NCBI GenBank assembly: GCA_029204225.1 | Contig: CM055104.1 | Span: forward strand, 53,152,020 to 53,216,019 | Length of the DNA stretch: 64,000 bases | Reading direction: 5' to 3' | From: Diphasiastrum complanatum | Lineage: Eukaryota > Streptophyta > Lycopodiopsida > Lycopodiales > Lycopodiaceae | Part shown: positions 48,701 through 55,925 of the stretch, piece after piece | Layout of the letters: every line of letters begins with the position of its first letter | Numbering within the stretch: the first letter of the stretch is position 1 | The notes under the pieces: generated by a model | Seen by the model: only the letters and a program-made list of their open reading frames with translations | Told to the model about the DNA's origin: nothing | Database searches by the model: none | Position numbers and translations under genes: made by a program

Positions 48701-49878
48701 AGCAGACATCAAGTTTGGTTGCCTATTTCTCAATAAAAATCTGGAAGATGATGACATGGACTGTCTCATTGCTTGCTTTGCAACTGTTGCATACTCGTTA
48801 CTGAAGAATTCATCACACATTTGAGATACATTTCAATTTTCAATGCAAAATATATTCTGTAGAATGTTCAGATCTATTTAGAAGGCCTTTAATATTTTTA
48901 TGTGGATTAGTTTCAGGCTTCAAAGAACACATCCATTTTGGATAATATGACATGTTGGGAAGATAATTTTGGGTTTCGCTTAGCTTATGCTTCTGGATCA
49001 CTATGTAATGGCTTAATAGTTTTTCGCATCAAGCAGGTGAAACAAAAACACAACCTTGCTCCTATTTGCCTGCACTTTCTTTGGCAGAACGTCAGACAGC
49101 TTACTTGGCAGCAAGGAAACGAATATTTTCAGACAATTGGATGCCCCCCGATGACACCATAAGTGGAGGCGGATCTAATAGGCCACGGAATGTACCTGTG
49201 GTGGCTCGTCGAATGATTGCTCATGCTTTGGGGAAGACGGTTCCAATGAATGGTGCTTCACTAAAAGATGTTAATCGAAGAAGATATGAAGCTGCAATAA
49301 ATGGTGGAAAGAAGGATGAGCATGGGATATACACAAGTTCCAATGTGGCTCATACAGAAGAGAAGATGAAGGACATGAATGTGTCACCTGCTACAGCTGC
49401 TAAACGATTGTTTGCTCAAGCTTTAAGTTTATCCGTTTCAAATGTCTGCCCAAAAAGTCATGTGGCAGCTACAAATGTTCATGATCAAGAAAATGTACGA
49501 GGGAATTTTTCAGTTACTACTACTACTACTACCTGCCACGTTGGCAGTATCGGTACAAAATCTATGGACACTGGAGCAGCTGATGCAGAGGGTCCCAATG
49601 CATTTGGGTTGCAGTCTCTAAAATCTGATCATTTCAACAATCTTAGTATTTCTTCCAGTGAAGGTCTGTCCAACAATCTATCTGTTCAAGCTAACTTAAG
49701 GACTACACGATATGATATGCCTGGCAGAGCTGCCCGACGCATTTTAGTGCAAGCACTAGGACTGCAAGTTCCAGAGACGTTATCATCCAATTGGGACAGG
49801 GTTCAGAAACATGATAGAGGGCATTCAAGTGGTCCTTCAAATTGTAAAGCCACTCAGTTTAATGTTTTGACTTCATAG
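27636..49878 (+). CDS. R3H/SUZ-type single-stranded nucleic-acid-binding protein gene, 7 exons
   Basis: Exons 27636-27726, 29721-29761, 30004-30101, 40218-40292, 40917-40988, 47602-47702 and 49037-49878 join in phase to 1,320 nt (439 aa plus TAG). All introns are GT-AG. Residues about 45-118 form an R3H domain: [20 protein letters not shown], then R91-x3-H95 in [20 protein letters not shown] and the [10 protein letters not shown] strand. R3H domains bind single-stranded RNA or [21 protein letters not shown] (174-191) resembles a SUZ RNA-binding motif. The C-terminal half is low-complexity with three AxRxxxxxALG-type repeats (near 216, 280 and 390). The order R3[21 protein letters not shown] matches, as I recall it, the plant R3H family that includes Arabidopsis At3g10770. 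Exon 1 is the least certain. The gene spans 22 kb because of transposon-filled introns. Confidence 0.88.
27727..29720 (+). other. R3H gene intron 1
   Basis: 2.0 kb, GTATTC donor and TATGCAG acceptor. AT-rich with T-runs; no transposon coding sequence recognised. The 28931-28656 minus ORF is not supported. Confidence 0.55.
29721..29761 (+). CDS. R3H gene exon 2
   Basis: 41 nt between AACTATGCAG and GTGAGT, both strong splice signals. It codes [13 protein letters not shown] after completing the codon split with exon 1. The following intron is 242 bp. Confidence 0.85.
30004..30101 (+). CDS. R3H gene exon 3
   Basis: 98 nt between TTAATGTAG and GTAATT. Codes [20 protein letters not shown] and [12 protein letters not shown], the first helices of the R3H region, leaving two bases for exon 4. 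Confidence 0.93.
30102..33964 (+). other. R3H gene intron 3, part left of copia F
   Basis: No gene or clear element is visible in 3.9 kb. Long but featureless ORFs at 33022-33737 have Cys/Phe-rich compositions typical of T-rich non-coding DNA. This may hold a transposon too old to recognise. Confidence 0.45.
33965..34435 (-). mobile_element. Copia F 3' LTR
   Basis: 471 bp, TGTAGGAAAT to ACATTCCAACA. Compared with the right LTR it lacks the 8-bp segment GGCTAGAA-like near 34050. Confidence 0.93.
34436..34443 (-). promoter_or_regulatory. Copia F polypurine tract
   Basis: The minus strand reads AAGGAGGG directly before the 3' LTR's TGTTGG edge. Confidence 0.8.
34554..35783 (-). CDS. Copia F: chimeric 409-codon ORF with duplicated linker
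   Basis: Open throughout. It starts after a stop at the integrase end with [20 protein letters not shown] and [20 protein letters not shown] (first residues of copia RT), then jumps to [18 protein letters not shown] from the RT C-terminal part. It then contains [11 protein letters not shown] twice in tandem. From [20 protein letters not shown] onward it repeats, at perhaps half identity, the linker and RT-start region already present at 36.0-35.6 kb ([40 protein letters not shown]). No RT catalytic site exists. The unusual part is the long open frame after loss of enzymatic function. Confidence 0.75.
   Translation of the reverse strand: MLQTLQDSKVDHFYEGKTRASTKSVEFADVPGFALISIEDSAVEPVFHEQATGVKRWEDAMQEEYNSLMKNHTWVLVDLPHEAEIFISQQRYIEHMLKQSSFFKSPQVDAYDGYISEKFHAKPFQFDVLTKAEKFNHSLEPFCTNRGGSQHVSISTFVQSVKSEHLTFVQSVKSEHLIGENFSLLEESSMSSHTSSRDSFDDAIVDASLDSLPNFYEEDIGQQVQSSSFGHLQPILHHEQSIMLQEQPAEDYGQHGPCWEHFRQQSVKQPITVPCRLLETLQDNKEMSCYEGKAHASLKLVPLADFFGSTLTLHHDVGTLPILCEQVIDGKVREDVMSKEFGTLFYCPYGKKYFRMMWEPMMDYRFMFRLIAEFMLVPYFRWSMQILTLRLDASLLRILFLLYVGHDWG
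35784..36356 (-). CDS. Copia F: integrase C-terminal domain and linker
   Basis: [20 protein letters not shown] and [20 protein letters not shown] are the conserved end of copia integrase, followed by [20 protein letters not shown] and a Gln/Pro-rich linker with GQQGPSSE(N/H)(I/F) repeated. It ends at a stop before LLQTLQDSK of the next ORF (same register apart from that stop). A frameshift at about 36370 separates it from the integrase core. Confidence 0.88.
   Translation of the reverse strand: MKVLTPYEVWYGKKPTVSHLCIFGCTAYAFIPDKLRTKLDDKGVKCIFVSYSSESKRYRLFNMDTNKIIVSRDVHFDEKTSYDVVPTHVMKGDFSHDAYLKIFPDLFLPSNHQDKGLSSTSSGQPTTPSILQPIVHQEEPIYGEEQPVEDIGQQGPSSENIGQQGPSSEHFGQQSVDKGKAIGQPKLVPK
36357..37110 (-). 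pseudogene. Copia F: pre-integrase and integrase core
   Basis: The minus frame 37092-36391: [34 protein letters not shown] (zinc-binding Cys), [46 protein letters not shown]. The first catalytic Asp, the D of FIDD and the DRGGEY Asp are visible. A frameshift near 36480 breaks the region before the catalytic Glu, and another near 37100 separates it from protease. Confidence 0.9.
37100..37768 (-). pseudogene. Copia F: zinc knuckle and protease
   Basis: The frame reads [14 protein letters not shown] (C-x2-C-x4-H-x4-C) near 37600, then [18 protein letters not shown] with an intact D-S-G active site near 37320, and [12 protein letters not shown]. Its N-terminal residues are out of frame with gag by one base near 37660. 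Confidence 0.9.
37650..38369 (-). pseudogene. Copia F: gag
   Basis: Start chosen at [19 protein letters not shown] (38369) rather than the longer ORF at 38429, because copia gags begin shortly before the DGTNYSLW motif. A single TGA (CGA or similar expected) falls at about 38136. The frame then continues with [33 protein letters not shown] and a glutamate-rich end. The protein would form the capsid of the virus-like particle. Confidence 0.88.
38954..38966 (-). promoter_or_regulatory. Copia F primer-binding site
   Basis: The minus strand reads TGGTATCAAAGCC, abutting the LTR edge. It has the same A-for-G change as copia D's site. Confidence 0.88.
38967..39445 (-). mobile_element. Copia F 5' LTR
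   Basis: 479 bp, near-identical to 33965-34435. Ends CCAACA, then target duplication ATTGC. Confidence 0.93.
39446..40217 (+). other. R3H gene intron 3, part right of copia F
   Basis: Continues the intron to the TTTTGCAGCAG acceptor. Nothing else recognisable. The 40374-39987 minus ORFs are antisense to the intron and exon 4. Confidence 0.5.
40218..40292 (+). CDS. R3H gene exon 4
   Basis: 75 nt between GCAGCAG and GTATAC. Codes [20 protein letters not shown] and LADIFG, the core R3H helix with R91 and H95. Phase 2 in and out matches the neighbours. Confidence 0.93.
40917..40988 (+). CDS. R3H gene exon 5
   Basis: 72 nt between CTATGCAG and GTACTA. Codes [20 protein letters not shown] and ENSS, the last strand of the R3H domain. 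Intron 4 (40293-40916) is 624 bp and holds nothing else. Confidence 0.93.
41458..42289. mobile_element. Non-autonomous TIR DNA transposon in intron 5
   Basis: 832 bp flanked by a perfect 10-bp direct repeat AGCTGTGAAT (41448-41457 and 42290-42299). The ends are imperfectly inverted: TAGTTGCCTGTTCCG from the left, TAGAAACCCGTTCCG from the right on the opposite strand (11 of 15 match). Next to both ends GTTCCG/CGGAAC words are dense, including the palindrome CCGACCCAAAAGGGTCGG at 42260-42277. It contains a direct repeat (42000-42160) but no transposase. The 8-10-bp duplication suggests a hAT- or Mutator-type parent. Confidence 0.75.
41997..42160 (+). repeat. Tandem repeat inside the TIR element
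   Basis: CTATCAGCAGTCAGACAAGA recurs at about 42004, 42070 and 42138, with GCATGGATCCTA and GGAGTACA(G/A)GTCTTGGCTA between. The period is about 67 bp, slightly over two units. Confidence 0.85.
42300..44099 (+). other. R3H gene intron 5, middle part
   Basis: No gene is visible. A C10 run with AACAACCCCC near 44020 and a CAAACGTTT-rich palindromic patch at 43880-43935 (AACGTTTCAAACGTTT) stand out. The latter may be part of a small inverted-repeat element. Confidence 0.4.
44100..46690 (+). mobile_element. Decayed LINE in intron 5
   Basis: An ORF1-like 92-codon coiled-coil segment (44149-44427) is followed by an RT domain broken by many stops and frameshifts: [20 protein letters not shown] (about 44810), [37 protein letters not shown] and [16 protein letters not shown]. 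The YADD box itself is lost. A C-terminal piece [15 protein letters not shown] (about 46030) resembles the Cys/His tail after [15 protein letters not shown] is typical of LINEs I associate with algae and seed-free plants. The orientation is the same as the host gene. No clear poly(A) tail or target duplication found. Confidence 0.75.
46691..47601 (+). other. R3H gene intron 5, right part
   Basis: T-rich intron ending GGTTGTGACAG. No further element recognised. Confidence 0.5.
47602..47702 (+). CDS. R3H gene exon 6
   Basis: 101 nt between TTGTGACAG and GTGCAT. Codes [20 protein letters not shown] and [13 protein letters not shown]; the PTVLVSDVL element follows the R3H domain in the plant family. 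Split codons on both sides fit (AT|C, G|GT). Intron 6 is 1,334 bp with no recognised feature. Confidence 0.9.
49037..49878 (+). CDS. R3H gene exon 7 (last coding exon)
   Basis: 842 nt after the AAGCAG acceptor, ending TAG. Begins [20 protein letters not shown], so the true coding start is upstream of the ORF's first Met. Contains the SUZ-like motif, [19 protein letters not shown], a poly-Thr run (TTTTTT near residue 320) and two further related helices. It supplies 279 of 439 residues. Confidence 0.93.
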
Positions 49879-50640
49879 GCAGATGGGTCTAGTCAATCAG
49901 AGTTGAAGTTCCTCGATGACCACTTCATGTGGTATACATCCTGCACAGATGCAGAGTAGGGACTTGAACCTTTTAAGCTTACAGTTTGAATCTTATCCAG
50001 TCCTGGCATTAGTGGTTGCACTGTATGGAGCTGATTTTGGTCCCTTAAGATAAAGCTCTAGGAAGACATGTAGTTCATACTTCACCATAAGGCGTGCTTG
50101 TGTACGGGAATGATAGGCGGGAGTGCTGCATGCATCACTAGTGAAGTACATCTGTAGTTCTATTTTTCTGGTCTTGTAAATGTTCTGCAGCTAGAAAAGT
50201 AAGGATATTGCATGAAAGGTTGGCTGTTGGTTTAGACCACAAATTATTCGTTTGTGGAACATAGTATGGTTGGAAGGTTAAAGCCATGAGATTGAGGAAG
50301 TCCTCTGAAATGTAGAGAGCTTTCTTTTACTACTCACAAAGTATTTACCATGGTGTGCCATGTGTACCTGATTTTATGTTGTTGCTATTAGCCACAATTG
50401 TTTGTTGAGAAGCATGTAACTTTTTCAATGTTTAAGTCTAATATCTGATTCTTGTTTGTCAAATCTAAATTCTGAGATAGGATGCATTTGTAGTGTGTTT
50501 TGTAGAATATAACAACCTTAGTGTCTGGCAAAGTTCAACAAATTATTAACCTTGGCTCTTACGAGATTTCAAACCAGATCCCAAATTGTTGCCAGAGGAC
50601 TACATTGGCCTATGGAATAACCAATATTGCTACTTTTTGT
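49879..50640 (+). other. Probable 3' UTR and flank of R3H gene
   Basis: No ORF or element. AT-rich without a strong AATAAA. The transcript end cannot be placed. Confidence 0.4.
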
Positions 50641-50739
50641 TGTTGTCTTTTTTCTCTTTCTACATCAGATGAGTAATCACCTCTTGAGCAACCCAGCTTT
50701 GCCACAACACGAAAAGGAAATTAGTAGAATTCATTAGCT

Positions 50740-50850
50740 TTGTTTTCAGTCCTAAACCGGCCTTGGCCCAGGTATCTGGCCACGTGTGAATCGAACTTGG
50801 GTAGCAAGTCCAACCCAAGCACGACACTATGACACCACACCACGCGGTGT
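50740..50850 (-). mobile_element. tRNA-derived SINE-like fragment
   Basis: The minus strand reads GTGGTGTGGTGTCATAGTG, then a GCTTGGGTTGGACTTGCTACCC segment and AAGTTCGATTCAC (50786-50798). These resemble the A box, anticodon-arm region and B box (GTTCGANNC) of a tRNA-derived RNA polymerase III promoter, spaced as in plant SINE heads. It does not fold into a complete tRNA that I can confirm. The downstream body and ends are not defined. Confidence 0.5.
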
Positions 50851-51265
50851 GTTGGGACTTGGGAGCTCCCTCTTCCATATGCGAGCTTTTCGAAACTGAA
50901 AGTGAAATAGAAAAGGTTCCTAATTATTGCGTAAAGTCCATAACCTTGTCTCAAAATCCACAATGTTAATGAACAAAGCTGACGGGTATTTTGAGCTGGA
51001 GAGAGACAGCTGATTCTTAAACCATCTCAACTGCTTTAAGTGAAGAAAAACAATTCAAGCTAAAGAGCTGGTCTTCATGAAAATCAAATTGAATCAGGGG
51101 AACATAAAAGCATTTTGCATGGGGAATCTTTGGGATGAAAATAAGGAATTTTCTCAGCTGGGCATAGTTGAAATCATTTGAAAGAAATGCAAGCTAAATG
51201 AGTACACTTGTGGAGTAATCACATGATGGCCTTGCCTATTATTGCATGCATACAAGTTCACCATT
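50851..51265. other. Anonymous stretch
   Basis: AT-rich, no coding or repeat signal. Confidence 0.4.
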
Positions 51266-51490
51266 CATGTGAAAATAGGGATGATTAAGAGCACACACAC
51301 AAAAGCTAGTGTTAACCCTACTATAGCTAGTTGGTCGTGAAGATGCTTGATCTTCGTAATGTGCTCAACAACTGAATCACCGGAGTCCATTTTGATTGTA
51401 CGTAGTTTCTTCTGCAGATAGAGGACTCTAGCCGTATTGACAGTCTCACACATAGACCTCAATATCTCCCAAGCCTCATGAGGTCCTTAT
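51266..51490 (-). pseudogene. Isolated copia gag scrap
   Basis: The minus frame reads HEAWEILRSMCETVNTARVL, YLQKKLRTIKMDSGDSVVEH and ITKIKHLHDQLAIVGL, the UBN2 middle of a copia gag of a different subfamily from B-F. Upstream minus sequence to 51730 may be its decayed N-terminus. No LTR or other domain nearby. Confidence 0.75.
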
Positions 51491-52101
51491 TATTGATGCA
51501 CTCTCCAAAAGTAGTTCTTGAAAAATACTCAAGAATCAAGGTGCTTTAGGAAACTAGGATTTCGCCCAAACTAGGGTATTATGCCACTTGTCGAATGCCC
51601 AACTGCTTCTATTTTTGTCTTTTGCAACATAGTATGGCCTTGCTATGCCTGCACAAGATACACTTTGCACCCTAATCGGATCTCCCTACTGTTTTTTGCT
51701 TCTCTTTTAGACATTGTTGCCATTTCATGGCTTTGAAATTACGACGATGGGATGTCACGAGTGTCACGAGCATCATCCGATGAGGGAACATGAGCGTCAT
51801 CAGTGCCAGAGGTGGGTGGTGAGTCCTCCCTGTCCATCATGGAAGAAGTGATGTGCGGGGGATCAAATTGGGTGGCTGGTACAAAGTTGTAGTCGTCATC
51901 ATCCTTGTCATTGACATGATGGGTGTCGGGGTACGATAGATGGTGGGGTGGGGTCACACAATCTCTGAAACAGGGTAGTGGTGTGTGCGGATGGAAGACT
52001 GGTGGAGTGAATGGCCACAAGTAAACCAAGCATTGTAATGCAAGGATGTGTAAGTCGTAGTCGTCGTCATCCTCGTCATCGACAGGATGGGTGTCGGGTA
52101 T

Positions 52102-53346
52102 TGTAGCGCAGGCATCCCAAAGGGAGCCGGGAACCACGACTTAGCTTCCCAGCCTTCAACTCTTGCCATCCAAACCCACTTGACATACAAGCAGCCAACT
52201 CGCCAACAACGATCAGACTTAACCAACTTGAAGTTTCGAAAACCAACATTGAGATCCAACCTGGCGCCATGCCAGATCGGGGGTCCCGACGTGGGTGACT
52301 TCCCTCCAAGCAAGCCGCCCGACATACATCAAACTTAACCAACTCGAAGCTTCGTTACAAACGAGTAACATCCATTCCAAGCAAGCGGTCTGACTTACAT
52401 CAGACTTAACCAACTGAAAGCTTCGCCACGAGCGCTGGAAGCCAACCTGGCGCCACGCCAGACTGGACAGCCATAAACAGGTAACATCCACCCAAGCAAG
52501 CCATCCAACTCAGCCGACAGGTTAGAGCCCGTTCCCCAAGAGCTTAACCCATTCACGTTCATGCAAGGAACACTCAGAACCACAAGCCGCGATAGATATG
52601 GAAACAACCAGTTCTTGGACCAAATGGTCCCGACAGCATACCGCTGGCGCCACGGACCGAATGGTCCCGACGGCATACCGCTGGCGTCCCGGGATACGAC
52701 CCTCAGCTATGTGCCAAGTTAAAAATTTTGAAAACGGCCTTACAACTGGCGCTTTTACCGAACACTGAAACCCAGAAGGTAATCAGAGTCAGTTTGAGGA
52801 AAATCCCACTTTATTGATAAATCTGAGAAGGTTACATTTCAAGTGTGTGACCGACCCTAGTCTCCGGGGCGCTAGCATGCCAAGGCGAGAGCCATGACAA
52901 CATTCCAGCAAGGGAGGCTGAGACTTGGTTGGAGCTCGCCCTGAGTCGCAACCCGCACTCCCCTATAGTATTGGTGTGATTCGGCACCCCCCCTCATACC
53001 AAGCACTCTACCCAAGCTGGTAAAGCACGTTTTTCTCTCTCTAGGATTTTCTCTTTCTAGAAAGTCATTTTCTCTCTCTAGATTTTATTGATCCCCAGGC
53101 TTCCTTTAATCATGCCTAGATCGTGTGAGGTGATTGCACATCGATCTGAGCTCTTTGGACTTCGCTAGAACCGATCAAAGATTTTCAGCCATAGGAACTT
53201 GGCGCCGGCTGGATTCTGGTCACAGTGGCGCCGGGAGCGGCGCCGGCGCCGTTGGCGCCGGGAGCAGCAGTGGCGCTGCTGGCGCCGGGGACATAGCTGG
53301 CGCCGATGGCGCCGCAAGTAAAGCTTGTAAAGGTAGCTTTACAACA
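52102..53346 (-). mobile_element. 3' LTR of the non-coding element
   Basis: TGTAGCGCAGGC to TTTACAACA. Includes a palindrome-rich end (53199-53315) with eight GGCGCC hexamers. ORFs 52087-52676 and 53134-53364 are LTR sequence repeated exactly in the other LTR. Confidence 0.95.
53199..53315. repeat. GGCGCC-dense segment in LTR
   Basis: Eight perfect GGCGCC palindromes in about 115 bp, plus GGCGCT. Three further GGCGCC sit elsewhere in the LTR (near 52262, 52448 and 52646). On the element's own strand this is the start of U3, where promoters and enhancers lie. It is present identically at 57023-57139. Confidence 0.9.
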
Positions 53347-53360
53347 TCCACCCCACCTTT
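53347..53360 (-). promoter_or_regulatory. Polypurine tract of the non-coding element
   Basis: The minus strand reads AAAGGTGGGGTGGA directly before the LTR. Confidence 0.85.
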
Positions 53361-55910
53361 ATAAAATCTGATGTCCTCATCAGATGTCAGATTAAAGTAA
53401 AGGTGTCTCCCAATTAAAATGACTATACATTTAAGCTACTAGGCACAATACTCAATTTACTGGCCACTTTTTATTAACATTGAAGCTGGCACACCACAAG
53501 TCGGAGGCTCAGCTCTTTGTACTGAAAAATTACATAACTTGAAAATATATCTTTGTCTGGGAAAAGCGTAGATTTGATATCGCTTTCGTAAAACCCGAGA
53601 ACCTTATTAACTGGTGACAGAGGCCTTTCTTTGAAATGTTCGCCCTGTCGCTTCTGACTTTCGACTTTGGAACTCCTTTGAGCTCCTGATTTGTCCTTGA
53701 TGCACTTTGTGTTGAGCTCCCTGAGCTCCAGGTTTGTTCAGTTCCGCACAGGTATCAAGGCTCCCTGAGCCGAAGGATTTATCGTTTGATTGCCCACTTT
53801 ATCGTCCACTCCGTGCCTTGTTGCTTCTGCACCTTGATTTCTCTCCTTGTCCAAGCCTGATCTTGATACTTTTCCATCTTGGCTCTTTAAGGTAGGCAAA
53901 GATTGAGTACTCCGCAATGCACCTCTCACTTAGCTTGAAGTAGCTCTTTGAATCAGCCCAAATGTAACCATTGACCTCGTGGAAAGCCAAAGGGTCGCAC
54001 CAGTTTGATCCGCATACGAACTATCTCTTCGCGTTTGTTTGAAGCACCATGTCCGTCGCGCAAAACTTGACTTTCACAATTCCATCACTGGTTAGTTGTC
54101 TCACAGTCAAAACAAGAAGTGTACATCGAGCTTGGCTTCAAGTAGCTCTCTTTGAATCAGAAACATGCACCCAGAGTTTGCACTAATCCGATCTCAACGC
54201 GAACTGTCCCTTAGCGTCCGTTCGAAATACCAAGTCTCTCATGCAAGACTCAACTTTCACAGTTCCTTCATTGATCAGCTGCCTTACACGTAACACAACT
54301 CATATGTTTCCTCATCATTGCTGGTCCAGAGAAAGCCTATAACAAACTTTCCTTTCCACAACAAAAACTTGTCAACTTATTAGGTCCAAAGTTCGCCAGT
54401 CTCCTCGTGTGAGTATGGCTAGGTCACCTTGAATTTGCCCCCATTTTGATCAACTTTAATTCAAAATTTGCCCCAAGAGAGAGGTGTGTGTGATAGTTCC
54501 CCTCCACTTAATAAATCAGCTGATCGGACTTTAGAGTAGAGTTCTTCGGACAAAAAGCCTTTCCAACACTTTGCTTCCCATCGGCTAGGATTATGGCTCG
54601 ATCCAACTTGTTGCCAATCTCTGAAGAGGATCCTAGTCTTTTCCCCTTTGAGGAAAAACCCAACTGATACTGGATATCACCCATGCTCAGTGAGTTTCAG
54701 TTCCGAAGGTGGCCGTCCCAAAATGAAGACCAACTGCTATAGAAGATCTCCCCTGAAATTGCCCTTTCCAACTTTTGACTTCCTGCTTGCGTCTGGTGGG
54801 CGTTGTCGCAAATGAAACTAACCCAAGAAGCAGGCTAGTCATCCATCCTTTGCAAACATTGAGTCATTTCGTTGTCGTTCACGTGCGAGTCCTTGAACTA
54901 CAAATCCGCCGCACAGATTTTGGATATCGCCCATGCTCAGTGAGTTTCAGTTCCGAAGGTGGCCGTCCCAAAATGAAGACCAACTGCTCCATAGAAGATC
55001 TCCCCTGAAATGGCCCTTTCCAACTTTTTGACTTCCTGCTTGCGTCTGGTGGGCGTTGTCGCAAATGAAACTAACCCAAGAAACAGGCTAGCCATCCATC
55101 CTTTGCAAACATTGAGTCGTTTCGTTGTCGTTCACGTGTGAGTACTTGAACTTCAAATCCGCCCCACAGATTCTGTAGTCCTCTTTGTTTAATGGTATCA
55201 GCCTTCAAAAGAAAAGGTTCCTTCTCGAGCCATCAGCTCCTTGTATCACAAGCAATCATGCAAACCAGGCAAAGCACGAGTACTAAGACTCACCACGAAT
55301 ACGTACAAGTAAGACACTCAGGCAGGTTTAAACAAGTAACAAAGGCAAGGTCCCCCTTTGAGATGGTCCTGCCAACGGACCTTTGCCTGGCCGCGCCCAT
55401 ACAAATCGATCACAGAATCAGCCCACATAGGACACCCCTCCAACTATCCGTGCTTTCACCATTAAGCAACACATTGCCTCAGTCACGCCCCACCACTTTT
55501 TGGTCGATAGCCCTTATAGCTAAACGATCGGCAGCTATCCCGCACCGGCAGCTAACCACCCGTGCTTTACACCCGAATTCGAGCAGCATCTATGTATCAA
55601 TGGTTAACCCGTACAGTTCGAATATGTCGCCCCGCACCCCACAAGGTACAGACCGTGCTTTCACCTCCCTAGGCAGCACTTTGCCTCATCCGTCCTACGT
55701 GCAGACAGCGCCAGGCCCGAACCGCGAGAACTGACCGTGCTTACACCTCAAGGGCAGCACTTTGACTCATCAAGTCCCCCGTTCTGCCGACCACCCCGAC
55801 CGTGGACGCACCCGTGCTTACACTGTGGGCAGCACCTTGCACAACAGTTGTCTTGATGAACCCCAAACCGTGGCCATTTCCGTGAGATCCGCATAGCTGA
55901 CCGGCCAGTC
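53361..55910 (-). other. Interior of the non-coding element
   Basis: No protein domain recognised. An imperfect ~190-bp duplication lies at about 53930-54300 (AGCTTGAAGTAGCTCTTTGAATCAG... twice) and a near-perfect ~250-bp tandem duplication at 54671-55171 (GGATATC(A/G)CCCATGCTCAG start). Close to the PBS, four copies of a CGTGCTT(T/A)CAC...GCAGCAC(T)TTG motif occur near 55455, 55653, 55736 and 55812. The longest ORF, 55192-55734 (+), is antisense to the element and Ser/Thr/Pro-rich; I do not regard it as a gene. Confidence 0.7.
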
Positions 55911-55923
55911 GGCTCTGATACCA
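55911..55923 (-). promoter_or_regulatory. Primer-binding site of the non-coding element
   Basis: The minus strand reads TGGTATCAGAGCC, complementary to initiator Met-tRNA, two bases (CA) from the LTR. Confidence 0.92.
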
Positions 55924-55925
55924 CA

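Noticed and set aside
48639-48824. Possible extra R3H exon between exons 6 and 7
   Set aside because: Exon 6 and exon 7 already join in phase and an extra exon here would need weak splice sites.
50740-50850. Functional tRNA gene
   Set aside because: The boxes are tRNA-like but I could not form a complete acceptor stem and the anticodon arm is not clear; SINE origin fits better.
52076-52676. Several minus and plus ORFs of 80-120 codons
   Set aside because: All lie in the LTR and recur identically at 55.7-56.5 kb; no domain is visible.
55192-55734. 180-codon plus ORF inside the non-coding element
   Set aside because: It runs antisense to the element, is Ser/Thr/Pro-rich, overlaps a repeated leader motif and shows no domain. 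Chance in GC-richer DNA is likely.
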